A DNA stretch of 64,000 nt from NCBI RefSeq assembly GCF_001922345.1, contig NZ_CP018811.1, forward strand, positions 2,232,001 to 2,296,000. Direction: 5' to 3'. Position numbers and translations under genes: made by a program. Positions within the stretch are counted from its first letter, which is position 1. The number at the start of each line of letters is the position of its first letter. Source of the stretch: Paraburkholderia sp. SOS3 (lineage in GTDB: Bacteria > Pseudomonadota > Gammaproteobacteria > Burkholderiales > Burkholderiaceae). Shown piece after piece: positions 1 through 8,617 of the stretch. Below the pieces are notes generated by a model. That model saw nothing but the letters and a program-made list of their open reading frames with translations. It was not told where the DNA came from and made no database searches.

Positions 1-354
1 ATCCGAGCCGCCCAGCGTGAAATACACATGCTGCAATGAAGCCGGGGCGAGCGACACGAGCTTTTCGGCGAGCTCGATCGCGGGCTCCGATCCGAAGTGG
101 AAATAGCCGGTCGCATAGGGCAGGCGCGCCATCTGTTCGGTGGCTGCCTTGACGATGCTTTGCTGGCCATAGCCGGTGTTGACGCACCAGAGCCCGGAGA
201 ACGCGTCCAGCAACTCGTTACCGTCGATATCGCGCAGGAAAGCGCCATGTCCGGATTCGAGCACGGTGACGCCGCGCGCTTCGTGCGCGCGGTAGTTGAT
301 GACAGGATGGATCAGGTGCTTGCGGTCGGCTTCGATGAGCGATTGATTCGACAT
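1..354 (-). CDS. Class III aminotransferase, N-terminal part (cut by window edge)
   Basis: The gene runs leftward out of the window; only the first 118 codons are visible. The reading frame begins ATG at 354 and gives an N terminus typical of PLP-dependent class III (omega-amino acid:pyruvate type) aminotransferases: a conserved LRDIDGNELLDAFSGLWC stretch near residues 40-57 followed by an NTGYG turn and a YATGYFHFGSEPAIELAEKL helix. The catalytic lysine lies beyond the edge, so activity and substrate cannot be judged. Such enzymes move an amino group from an omega-amine or beta-amino acid to pyruvate. Together with the downstream GhrA-like reductase it could belong to the nitrogen-compound catabolic island that follows, but this is inference. 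Confidence 0.85.
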   Translation of the reverse strand, partial: MSNQSLIEADRKHLIHPVINYRAHEARGVTVLESGHGAFLRDIDGNELLDAFSGLWCVNTGYGQQSIVKAATEQMARLPYATGYFHFGSEPAIELAEKLVSLAPASLQHVYFTLGGSD

Positions 355-587
355 GGTGGGTATCTCGTCGCGGGGTGGACTGTTGACGAACCCATACTAC
401 CCATTCACCGCTGTCGGCCGAGTCGTCAAAAAACGTTTGAAAAAGCGCAGGCGCCGCGTTTTGAACCCCACGCGCAGCATTTTGTGCTGCATGCGCTTAA
501 AAGCCTGCCTGGACGACGGCACTTCAGTCGGCACTTCAGTCGGCACCTGAATCACGCGCGTTATCGTTGAGCTCCGACCGGCGATAC

Positions 588-1511
588 TCAATAACCGCGC
601 GCGCGGTCGATCGCGCCTTGCATCGGTTCGCCGGCGCGATAGCGGCGCAGATTGTCGAGTACGGCATCGACCGCCGTATCGGGCTTTGTCGCGCTTGCGA
701 CGTGCGGGGTGATGCGCACGCGCGGGTGGTCCCACAGCGCATGACTGGCGGGCAGCGGTTCGGGATCGGTGACATCGAGCACGGCATTGCGCAGCTGGCC
801 GCTCTCGAGTGCTTCGAGCAGATCGGTCGTCACGAGTTGCGGACCGCGGCCGACATGAACCAGCGAGGCTCCCGCAGGCAATGCGTCGAACACGCGTTTG
901 CCGAGCAGGCCGCGGGTTGCGCCGGTCAGCGGCAACAGGCAGACCAGCACATCGGAGCGGGCGAGAAACGTGTCGAGCGTGGCCTCGCCGGCAAAGCATG
1001 GCACGCCATCGATCTCGCGCGGCGAGCGGCTCCAGCCCGCGCATGCAAAGCCGAACAGGCGTAATCGCTCGAGCACCGCGGTGCCGAGCATACCGACCCC
1101 GAGTACGCCGACCCGGCGCGTTTCGGCAGTGCGCACCGGCAACGGCTTCCAGATGCGCTCGCGCTGCTGCAGCGCATAGTCGAACAGATCGCGATGAACG
1201 GCGAGCACGGCTTCGGTCACGTATTCGACCATGCCGTCGACAATTCCCGGCTCCATCATCCGTACGACGGGCAGATGCGCCGGCACACCTGTCAGGTCGA
1301 ACTGGTCGACGCCAGCGGCCACCGAGAACACGATCTCGAGATTCGGTAGCGTTCGCGCGAGATCGTCCGGTTGCCAGGCGGCGAGGTAACGGATGGCGGC
1401 CGGATCGCCGACATCGGGCCAGATGCGGAACGGCAGTTCCGGTGCGAGCTGCGCGAAGCGCGCGGCCCATTGCGCGCCGCGAACCGGATCGGCTTTGTAG
1501 AGGAAAGTCAT
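588..1511 (-). CDS. ghrA: Glyoxylate/hydroxypyruvate reductase A-like 2-hydroxyacid dehydrogenase
   Basis: The 307-residue product has the D-isomer-specific 2-hydroxyacid dehydrogenase architecture. A Rossmann motif GVLGVGMLG lies at residues 135-143. The catalytic Arg (in HVGRGPQL), Glu (in DVTDPEPLP) and His (in ITPHVAS) are all visible. Length matches GhrA (about 312 residues). Known members reduce glyoxylate to glycolate and hydroxypyruvate to D-glycerate with NADPH. It ends 233 bp upstream of the aminotransferase start and begins 13 bp after the GNAT stop on the same strand, so it is probably co-transcribed with the GNAT. Glyoxylate is the end product of the allantoin pathway 57 kb away, but a functional link is speculative; the true 2-oxoacid may come from the neighbouring aminotransferase or oxidases. 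Confidence 0.85.
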   Translation of the reverse strand: MTFLYKADPVRGAQWAARFAQLAPELPFRIWPDVGDPAAIRYLAAWQPDDLARTLPNLEIVFSVAAGVDQFDLTGVPAHLPVVRMMEPGIVDGMVEYVTEAVLAVHRDLFDYALQQRERIWKPLPVRTAETRRVGVLGVGMLGTAVLERLRLFGFACAGWSRSPREIDGVPCFAGEATLDTFLARSDVLVCLLPLTGATRGLLGKRVFDALPAGASLVHVGRGPQLVTTDLLEALESGQLRNAVLDVTDPEPLPASHALWDHPRVRITPHVASATKPDTAVDAVLDNLRRYRAGEPMQGAIDRARGY

Positions 1512-1524
1512 AGGCGAAGCGTGC

Positions 1525-2409
1525 CTACATCATGGCCTGGTTGATAATGCCGAACTGGCGGAAGTGTGCGTCCGGTGCGCGTTCGTGACGGCCTGGATCG
1601 TCATTGCGGACCATCTTCACCACCGTATCGACGCGCGGAATGCCGAGTCCGATGAGCCAGTCGTTGAGTCCGCTGCCAGCCGGCACGTCGATGCGTATGA
1701 ACGCGCCTTCATTGAGCGCCAGCCAGTGGTGGATCAACGCCTTCGCGCGGCTCGAATCCGGGGAGTCGGCTGCGATCACCGGTCCGATCGCATATCCGCG
1801 CCCGAAGCGTCGGAACAGCGAGAAGCCGAGCAGTTCGCCGTCGCGATCGAGCGCAATGCCATCCGCGCTTTGCCTCAACGCGGTTAGCACGGCGTCCCGC
1901 TCGAGCCCGGTCGCACGCGAGGCCAGCGCGATCAGTCGCGGCGTGTCGTTGATGCCGAGCGGGCGCAGGCGTTCGCCGGCCGGCAGCGAGACGAGCGGCG
2001 GCTGGAACACCGCGCCCTGGTGCTGATCGAGCGCGCCGCAAGCCCGGAAGCCGAGCTTTTCGTACAACGGCTGACCCGCCGGGGTGGCATGCAGGAAGGT
2101 GACGCGGCTGCCGGTTTCTTCGAGTATCAGTTGCATCAACTTCGCGCCGATCCCGCGCCCCTGGTGCTCCGGCGCCACGATCACCATGCCGAGGGTCGCG
2201 CGGTCCGCTCCGAACTTCCAGCACAGCGCCGTGCCGATCGCGACACCGGCCTGCTCCGCGACGAAGCCGCTGCCGGCGTCCGCGGCAAAGCGCCAGTCTT
2301 CGGGCCGGTGCGGCCAGTTCACGGCCGTCGACAGGCCATGGGCGGCGGCAATGTCGTCGGGGGTAAAGCGTCGGTAGGTCAGCGAACCACTTTCCGATGG
2401 TCTTGGCAC
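1525..2409 (-). CDS. Two-domain GNAT N-acetyltransferase (paralogue 1)
   Basis: The 294-residue protein has an N-terminal GNAT fold with the acetyl-CoA-binding motif QGRGIGAKLM near residues 84-93 and the conserved FLHATPAGQPLYEKLGF block after it. The C-terminal half resembles the YitH-type second GNAT domain, ending in GIINQAMM. It is divergent from the binding-protein gene at 2852. A full-length paralogue of the same layout (300 residues, ending GIVSQAMF) lies at 26273-27175, at the far end of the catabolic island. GNATs acetylate amines or amino acids; the substrate here is unknown. The co-occurrence with an M20 deacylase hints at N-acyl intermediates or detoxification of an amine, which is inference only. 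Confidence 0.85.
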   Translation of the reverse strand: MPRPSESGSLTYRRFTPDDIAAAHGLSTAVNWPHRPEDWRFAADAGSGFVAEQAGVAIGTALCWKFGADRATLGMVIVAPEHQGRGIGAKLMQLILEETGSRVTFLHATPAGQPLYEKLGFRACGALDQHQGAVFQPPLVSLPAGERLRPLGINDTPRLIALASRATGLERDAVLTALRQSADGIALDRDGELLGFSLFRRFGRGYAIGPVIAADSPDSSRAKALIHHWLALNEGAFIRIDVPAGSGLNDWLIGLGIPRVDTVVKMVRNDDPGRHERAPDAHFRQFGIINQAMM

Positions 2410-2851
2410 GGCGAACTCCTTGATTTGACGTCACGCTGTCCCGCGACTGTCGCATTTTGGCTGCGTGCTTAATAGGACGATCTTTCTATCTTGCCCGGTT
2501 CGCGCTCCGGTTCGCAGCCCCGCAGTCCCGCGGCGCGGCCGTAGCGCCTGTCGCGGGCACTGCCGCACCGGGCGCATGCTGCGCCGCACGGCAAATTGTG
2601 CTGCGCGACCCGCTGAAAACCACCGAATCGAATGGTTGCGACGTCCCGATTGCGACAACAGGCACTTTTTTGCGGTGCTTAAATCGAGCTGACGCCGCCG
2701 GTTCCAATTGAGCCGCAGTCATGCAGTTGCAACAGACCGGCGGCGACAGCGCGTCGAGCGGCCCGGCCTGCAGACGGACGGTGCGTCGAGCGCCGCGCAC
2801 GGCGGGGCGCCGTAACCGGATCCAACCTTGTCATTGTTAGGAGCAGTTCGC
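2410..2851. promoter_or_regulatory. Divergent intergenic region with repeated TGCGAC/GTCGCA elements
   Basis: This 442-bp stretch separates the leftward GNAT from the rightward importer operon and holds no gene I can support. It contains an odd-centred palindrome GCGAC-T-GTCGC at 2443-2453, near the GNAT start. Two direct copies of TTGCGAC lie at 2636-2642 and 2650-2656, 14 bp apart. These share the same half-site and could be a regulator-binding region. I do not see a confident -35/-10 pair. A ribosome-binding site TAGGAG sits at 2838-2843 before the binding-protein start. Confidence 0.4.
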
Positions 2852-4432
2852 ATGAAGGACGACGAAGTCAAAAATGGTTTCAGCCGCCGCGACGTGATGC
2901 GTGTGCTGGCTGCGGGGAGCATGCTCGCGACCGGCGCGGGTGGACTGCTGGCAGGTGCAAGATCGGTGTTGGCCGCGCCAGCGCCTGCGCCGAAGAAAGG
3001 CGGCAAGATTCGCGTGGCCTATGACGTGGGCTCGACGGCCGACACGCTCGATCCCGCGAAAGGCTCGGCCGGTTCCGACTACATCCGCTATTTCATGTTT
3101 TACAGCGGCCTCACGCAGCTCGATGAAAGCCTGACGCCGCAGATGAACCTGGCCGAAGCGCTCGACACGCGCGACGCCAGGGTCTGGGTCATCAAGCTGC
3201 GCAAGGGCGCCACCTTCCACGACGGCAAGGCGCTCGCACCGGCGGACGTGGTGTATTCGCTGAACCGCCACAAGGTGGCCGCGACGGCATCCAAGGTGAA
3301 AACGCTGGCCGATCAGTTCGCCGAGATCAAGGCGACCGGCCCGAACGAAGTGACCTTGACGCTGACGAGCCCCAATGCCGATCTGCCGGTCATCCTCGCC
3401 ACGCCGCAGTTCGTGATCATCAAGGACGGCACGACCGATTTCACGACGGCTGTCGGTACCGGTCCTTACAAGGTCAAGACTTTCAAGCCGGGCGTGACGA
3501 CCGTCGGCGTGCGTAACGACAGTTACTTCAAGCCGGGTCTGCCGCATCTCGACCAGATCGAGTTGATCAGCATCAGCGACAACGCCGCACGGGTGAACGC
3601 GCTGCTGTCCGGCGACGTCCATCTGATCAACTCGGTCGATCCGCGCTCCACACACCGCATCGCGTCGACGCCGGGCTACGCGGTGAAGGAAACCAAATCC
3701 GGTCTCTATACCGATCTGATCATGCGTCGCGACAACACGCTCGCGGGCAACCCCGATTTCGTGCAGGGCATGAAGTATCTGTTCGATCGCGACCAGATCC
3801 GCTCGGCCGTGTTCCGCGGCTACGCAGTGATCGGCAACGATCAGCCGATTCCGCCAGGCCATCGTTATTTCGATGCATCGCTGCCGCAGCGGCAGTTCGA
3901 TCTCGACAAGGCGAAGTTCCATCTGCAGAAGGCCGGCGCGCTCGGTCCGGCATTGCCGCCGATCTATGCCACGACCGACGCGAATGGCTCGATCGAAATG
4001 GCCGAATTGCTGCAGCAGACGGGTGCGAAGATCGGCGCGAACATCACGATCGATCGGGTGCCCTCAGACGGTTACTGGTCGAATCACTGGATGAAGCATC
4101 CGCTTGGATTCGGCAGCGTCAATCCGCGTTCGAGCGCCGACGTGCTGTTCACACAGTTCTTTAAATCGGACGCGCCGTGGAACGAGTCGGGCTGGAACAA
4201 TCCGAAGTTCGATCAGTTGTTGTTGTCGGCCCGTTCGGAAACCGACGACGCGAAACGCAAGCAGATGTACGGCGACATGCAGGTGATCGTCTCGGATCAG
4301 GGCGGTATCGGCATCCCTGCGTTCATCAGCCTGCTCGATGCCTACGACCAGCATCTGCAAGGACTTGGCTCGATTCCGAGCGGCGCGATGATGGGCTTCT
4401 CGTTCGCCGAGCACGTGTGGTGGAACGCCTGA
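2852..4432 (+). CDS. Tat-exported peptide/opine-type ABC substrate-binding protein (paralogue 1)
   Basis: The product is an SBP_bac_5 (DppA/OppA class) solute-binding protein of 526 residues. The start ATG at 2852 is chosen for its TAGGAG ribosome-binding site. A twin-arginine signal is clear: SRRDVMR followed by a hydrophobic, Gly/Ala-rich stretch ending LAAPAPAP, so the protein is exported folded. The family signature region (TADTLDPAKGSAGSDYI onward) and a C-terminal lobe with SDAPWNESGWNNP are present. It starts the operon with permeases and ATPase immediately downstream. A second protein of almost the same sequence is at 20376-21953 without its own permeases. DppA-class proteins bind di/oligopeptides, opines, nickel or haem; the ligand here is not readable from sequence. 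Confidence 0.92.
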   Translation: MKDDEVKNGFSRRDVMRVLAAGSMLATGAGGLLAGARSVLAAPAPAPKKGGKIRVAYDVGSTADTLDPAKGSAGSDYIRYFMFYSGLTQLDESLTPQMNLAEALDTRDARVWVIKLRKGATFHDGKALAPADVVYSLNRHKVAATASKVKTLADQFAEIKATGPNEVTLTLTSPNADLPVILATPQFVIIKDGTTDFTTAVGTGPYKVKTFKPGVTTVGVRNDSYFKPGLPHLDQIELISISDNAARVNALLSGDVHLINSVDPRSTHRIASTPGYAVKETKSGLYTDLIMRRDNTLAGNPDFVQGMKYLFDRDQIRSAVFRGYAVIGNDQPIPPGHRYFDASLPQRQFDLDKAKFHLQKAGALGPALPPIYATTDANGSIEMAELLQQTGAKIGANITIDRVPSDGYWSNHWMKHPLGFGSVNPRSSADVLFTQFFKSDAPWNESGWNNPKFDQLLLSARSETDDAKRKQMYGDMQVIVSDQGGIGIPAFISLLDAYDQHLQGLGSIPSGAMMGFSFAEHVWWNA

Positions 4433-4547
4433 TATAGCGCAGTAGCCGCATGGCGGCAAACCTGATCCGCGCGCAGTACGCGCCGGGTCAGTCCGGCGGC
4501 CCCCACGCGCCGGTTCCGGCAGGTGTCATTTTCAGGAGATCTGGACG

Positions 4548-5501
4548 ATGAACCAGAACATAGCCGCACTGATAGTCCGACGCATCGCGGTGACGGCACT
4601 CACGCTGCTGATCGTGTCCGTCGTCATCTTCGCGATCACGAACCTGCTGCCGGGCGACGCCGCGCAAGCCGCGCTCGGGCAGTCCGCGACGCCCGAAACG
4701 GTCGCGGCGCTGCGTCTTCAGTTTGGCCTCGATCAACCGGCTTACCTGCGTTTCGCGCATTGGCTGGCCGGCCTCATGCATGGCGACTTCGGCGTATCGC
4801 TGTCGAACAATATGCCAGTTTCCGAGCTGATCGAAGGCCGTCTGCCGAAATCGCTGACACTCGCCGCGATCACGACGGCGGTCTCGGTGCCGATCGCGGT
4901 TTCGTTCGGCATTCTCGCTGCCGTCAATCGCAATTCGCTCATCGATCGCATCGTCAGTCTGGGCACGCTATCGCTCGTCGCGACCCCGGAATTCCTGATC
5001 GCGACGATTGCGGTGCTGGTTTTCGCGGTCAAACTGCACTGGCTGTCGGCGCTGTCGTACGGCGGTGAAATCGATGACTTCAACCAGTTCCTGCGCGCCT
5101 ATGCGATGCCGGTGCTGACGCTGTGCGCTGTCGTGATCGCGCAGATGGCGCGCATGACGCGCGCAGCAGTGATCGAACAGATGGGGTCGTCGTATGTGGA
5201 AATGGCCGTGCTCAAGGGCGCGAGCCCGGCGCGCGCGGTGTTGCGCCACGCGCTGCCTAACGCAATCGGTCCGATCGCCAACGCGATCGCACTGAGCCTG
5301 TCGTATCTGCTGGGCGGCGTCATCATCGTCGAAACCATCTTCAACTATCCGGGGCTCGCGAGTTTGATGGTCGATGCGGTCAGCAACCGCGACTTTCCGC
5401 TGGTCCAGGCCTGCACACTGCTTTTCTGTCTCGGCTATCTGGTGCTGGTGCTGCTGGCCGACCTGTGCGCGATCATCTCGAACCCGAGGCTGCGCACATG
5501 A
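4548..5501 (+). CDS. ABC transporter permease, DppB class
   Basis: The 317-residue integral membrane protein has the DppB/OppB layout: an N-terminal transmembrane helix (VTALTLLIVSVVIFAITNLL) then the conserved PGDAA and a periplasmic segment. About five further helices carry the EAA-type coupling loop near EMAVLKGASPARAVLRHALP, which contacts the ATPase. It lies 115 bp after the binding-protein stop and overlaps an ATG of the next permease by 4 bp. It forms the membrane channel with the DppC-class protein and the fused ATPase. Confidence 0.93.
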   Translation: MNQNIAALIVRRIAVTALTLLIVSVVIFAITNLLPGDAAQAALGQSATPETVAALRLQFGLDQPAYLRFAHWLAGLMHGDFGVSLSNNMPVSELIEGRLPKSLTLAAITTAVSVPIAVSFGILAAVNRNSLIDRIVSLGTLSLVATPEFLIATIAVLVFAVKLHWLSALSYGGEIDDFNQFLRAYAMPVLTLCAVVIAQMARMTRAAVIEQMGSSYVEMAVLKGASPARAVLRHALPNAIGPIANAIALSLSYLLGGVIIVETIFNYPGLASLMVDAVSNRDFPLVQACTLLFCLGYLVLVLLADLCAIISNPRLRT

Positions 5502-5536
5502 ACTTCAACCGACCATTTCCGCAGGAGGTGCGCCCC

Positions 5537-6502
5537 ATGACGACGCCCGATCTCGTTCAGCGCAGCAGCGCAATGCCGCCCGGCACGGACGCGCCGCAGC
5601 CGTTCGGCGGGGGGCCGACGCCGCCGGCCCAGCCTCGATCGGCACGCCGCCGCTCGCTTGCATCGCGCGTGAGGCTGTCCACCGGCGGCTGGATCGGCTT
5701 CGGCATGGTGTGCCTCGCGCTTTTTGTCGCGGCGTTCGCGCCGTTGATCGCGCCGCACGAGGTTGGCTCGATTGTCACAAACGACGTGTTCGCGAGTTTT
5801 AGCGCAAAGCTGCCGCTCGGCTCGGACTATCTCGGCCGCGACATGCTGAGCCGCATCATCTACGGTATGCGGCTGACTGTGTTGCTGGCGCTCGCGGCGA
5901 CGCTGTTGGCCGCCGTCACCGGCACGACGCTCGGTCTGCTCGCCGCCGTCGCAGGGCGTGCGATCGATGAAACGATGAGCCGCCTGCTCGACGCGATCAC
6001 GTCGATACCTTCGAAGATGTTCGCGCTGATGATCGTGGCCGCGTTCGGCTCGTCATTGACGCTGCTGATCCTGACAGCCGCGATCAGCTACATGCCGGGC
6101 TCCTACCGGATTGCGCGTTCACTGGCGGTCAATATCGGCCAGCTTGAATACGTGCAGGTCGCGCGGGCGCGCGGTGAAAGCGCGCTTTATATCGCGTGCG
6201 TCGAAATGTTGCCGAACATGCTGCATCCGATGCTGACCGATACCGGCTTGCGCTTCACGTTCGTCGTGCTGCTGCTGAGCGGCCTGAGCTTCCTCGGTCT
6301 GGGCGTGCAGCCGCCGTTCGCGGATCTCGGTTCGCTGGTGCGTGAAAACATCGCAGGCCTCGGCGATGGCGCGCCGGTCGTGATCGTGCCGGCGCTCGCG
6401 ATCGCCATGCTGACGGTCGGCGTCAATCTGTTGATCGACGGTCTGCCGCATCGCAGTGACAAGAGCAAGGCGGCACGCAGCGCCGACGGAGGTCATCGAT
6501 GA
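5537..6502 (+). CDS. ABC transporter permease, DppC class
   Basis: This is a DppC/OppC-class permease. The N-terminal cytoplasmic region is Pro/Arg-rich, followed by the first helix (GGWIGFGMVCLALFVAAFAP) and the conserved LGSDYLGRDMLSRIIYG motif that marks DppC proteins. An EAA-type loop (YVQVARARGESALYIACVEMLPN) lies in the C-terminal half. I chose ATG 5537, which has a perfect AGGAGG eight bases upstream. An in-frame ATG at 5498 overlaps the previous stop as ATGA and would add 13 residues; either is possible. It overlaps the ATPase gene by 4 bp (ATGA at 6499), so translation is probably coupled. Confidence 0.92.
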   Translation: MTTPDLVQRSSAMPPGTDAPQPFGGGPTPPAQPRSARRRSLASRVRLSTGGWIGFGMVCLALFVAAFAPLIAPHEVGSIVTNDVFASFSAKLPLGSDYLGRDMLSRIIYGMRLTVLLALAATLLAAVTGTTLGLLAAVAGRAIDETMSRLLDAITSIPSKMFALMIVAAFGSSLTLLILTAAISYMPGSYRIARSLAVNIGQLEYVQVARARGESALYIACVEMLPNMLHPMLTDTGLRFTFVVLLLSGLSFLGLGVQPPFADLGSLVRENIAGLGDGAPVVIVPALAIAMLTVGVNLLIDGLPHRSDKSKAARSADGGHR

Positions 6503-8433
6503 AAACGAAACTGAAGACGACACCGGCCACGCAGATCGATCCAGGCTCGCGCAACCTCGTTGAAGTGCGCGGGCTGCGCGTGGTCGGCAGCCGTCCGGGC
6601 GAGCCGGATACGACGATCGTGCACGATATCGATTTCGACGTGGCGCGCGGCGAAGTCCTCGCGCTGATCGGCGAATCAGGCTCGGGCAAGACCACCATCG
6701 CCTTGTCGCTGATGGGACATGCGCGCAGCGGTTGCAGGATCGCGGGCGGATCGATCCGGGTCGGCGAAACGGACGTGCGCGCGCTGTCGCCGAAGGGGCT
6801 CGCCTCGTTGCGCGGACGCACGGTCGCCTATATCGCGCAGAGCGCGGCGGCCGCATTCAACCCATCGCGGACCATTCTCGACCAGGTGATCGAGAGTGCG
6901 TTGATTCACGGCACGCTGAGCAAGCGCGCTGCGCAGGCCAAGGCCGTCGAGCTGTTTCGCGCGCTTGCGTTGCCGGAGCCGGACACGATCGGCAAGCGCT
7001 ATCCGCACCAGGTCTCGGGCGGGCAGTTGCAACGTCTGATGGCTGCCATGGCGCTGATCACCGATCCCGAACTCGTGATTCTCGACGAGCCGACCACGGC
7101 TCTCGATGTCACGACGCAGATTGATGTGTTAATGGCGTTCAAGCGCGTCATCAAGCAATGCGGGATGACAGCGGTGTATGTGTCGCATGACCTGGCCGTG
7201 GTCGCGCAGATGGCCGATCGCATCCTCGTGTTGAGCGACGGCGCGGTCCGCGAGGCAGGCGAGACCGAACAGATCCTGCATGCGCCAGCGCATCCGTACA
7301 CGCAGAGCCTGATTGCGGCGGTAACGCCGGATCGCGTATCGGTCCCTTGCGGCGCGCACAGCGAAGCCGTCGAGGATGCGCGACCGATGGCCCGTGCCTC
7401 GACGCCCCTGCTCGACGTGCGCCGCATGATGGCCGGGTATGGCCGGCGCAGCGCGAATGGCTGGCCGGCCAGGCTGATCCTGAACGACGTCGATCTGAAG
7501 ATCGGCCGCGGTCAGACGGTCGGCGTAATCGGCGAATCGGGCTCGGGCAAGACCACGCTCGCAAAGGTGATCGCCGGCCTCGTGACGCCGTCCGGCGGCA
7601 ACGTGCTGCTGGACGGTCAACCGCTCGCGGGCGACCTGAACAAACGTACGAAAGAGCAGCTGCGCCGCATCCAGATTGTGTTTCAGAACGCCGATACCGC
7701 ATTGAATCCGGTGCACTCCGTGGAACGCACACTGGCGCGGCCGCTTGCGTTCTATCACGGCATGAAGGGTGCGCGGGCCAAGTCACGTGTCGCGGAACTG
7801 CTGGAGCTGGTGCGGCTTCCGGCGTCAGTGGCATCGCGCTGCACCGCCGAGCTGTCGGGTGGCCAGAAGCAGCGCGTGAATCTCGCGCGTGCGCTCGCGG
7901 CCGAACCCGACCTGATCCTGTGCGACGAAGTCACCTCGGCGCTCGATACGGTCGTAGGTGCAGCGATCCTCGATCTGCTGCGCGATCTGCAGAAGAAGCT
8001 CGGCGTTTCGTATCTGTTCATTACCCATGACATCGCCAAGGTTCGTGCCATCAGCGACGACATCGTCGTGCTGTACGCGGGTCACCGCGTCGAGACGGGC
8101 AATTGCGCTGCGCTCTCGGCGCCGCCGTTCCATCCTTATTCGCATCTGCTGGTGTCGTCGGCGCCGCAGTTGCGCGCGGGCTGGCTCGACGGAGCGAGCG
8201 AACGCTGTCACCGCGAACTTGCGCCGATCGGTCCGTCGAACGACAACCCGGAGCTGTGCACGTTCGTTTCGCGCTGTTCGATGCGCATCGACGGTGTCTG
8301 CAACCAGACGACGCCTTCGCTTCGCACGCTCGAAAACGGCGCACAGGTGCTATGCCACCGCAGCGAAGCCGATCTGATCCGCTTCCAGGCGGCGCTCGAA
8401 TCGCTGCCGCTGGAACACGTAGAGCGCGCCTGA
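6499..8433 (+). CDS. Fused double ABC ATPase (DppD-DppF type)
   Basis: The 644-residue protein fuses the two ATPases that are separate in the classical Dpp system. Each half has a Walker A GESGSGKTT (residues 58-66 and about 345-353), an ABC signature (VSGGQLQR and LSGGQKQR), and a Walker B ending DEPT or DEVT. The second half ends in the Cys-containing C-terminal region typical of oligopeptide ATPases (PELCTFVSRCSMRIDGVC). It powers import through the two permeases encoded just upstream. No third ATPase occurs near the second binding protein at 20376, which suggests both binding proteins share this engine. Confidence 0.94.
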   Translation: MKTKLKTTPATQIDPGSRNLVEVRGLRVVGSRPGEPDTTIVHDIDFDVARGEVLALIGESGSGKTTIALSLMGHARSGCRIAGGSIRVGETDVRALSPKGLASLRGRTVAYIAQSAAAAFNPSRTILDQVIESALIHGTLSKRAAQAKAVELFRALALPEPDTIGKRYPHQVSGGQLQRLMAAMALITDPELVILDEPTTALDVTTQIDVLMAFKRVIKQCGMTAVYVSHDLAVVAQMADRILVLSDGAVREAGETEQILHAPAHPYTQSLIAAVTPDRVSVPCGAHSEAVEDARPMARASTPLLDVRRMMAGYGRRSANGWPARLILNDVDLKIGRGQTVGVIGESGSGKTTLAKVIAGLVTPSGGNVLLDGQPLAGDLNKRTKEQLRRIQIVFQNADTALNPVHSVERTLARPLAFYHGMKGARAKSRVAELLELVRLPASVASRCTAELSGGQKQRVNLARALAAEPDLILCDEVTSALDTVVGAAILDLLRDLQKKLGVSYLFITHDIAKVRAISDDIVVLYAGHRVETGNCAALSAPPFHPYSHLLVSSAPQLRAGWLDGASERCHRELAPIGPSNDNPELCTFVSRCSMRIDGVCNQTTPSLRTLENGAQVLCHRSEADLIRFQAALESLPLEHVERA

Positions 8434-8528
8434 TGGTGGAGATTGCGGTGCAGCGGGCAAGGCTCGGCGTGCATTGGCCCAGCGATCGAACCGTCCGGCA
8501 CAAGCCGCAAGCGTAACGAAACGTTATT

Positions 8529-8561
8529 CACGCAGGTCCTGAAGCACGGCTTCAGGGCGTG
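8529..8561. other. Hairpin between the ATPase gene and hyuA
   Basis: A two-part stem is visible: CACGC pairs with GCGTG, and inside it CCTGAAG pairs with CTTCAGG around a CACGG loop, with a four-base bulge on the left. There is no T-run afterwards, so it is not a clear terminator. It may be an mRNA processing or attenuation element that lowers expression of the downstream catabolic genes relative to the importer. Confidence 0.4.
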
Positions 8562-8617
8562 CTGCCTGTCGTCCGGTGAAATCGGGTTCGCCGGGCTTAC
8601 GTCGAAAAGGAAACTTC

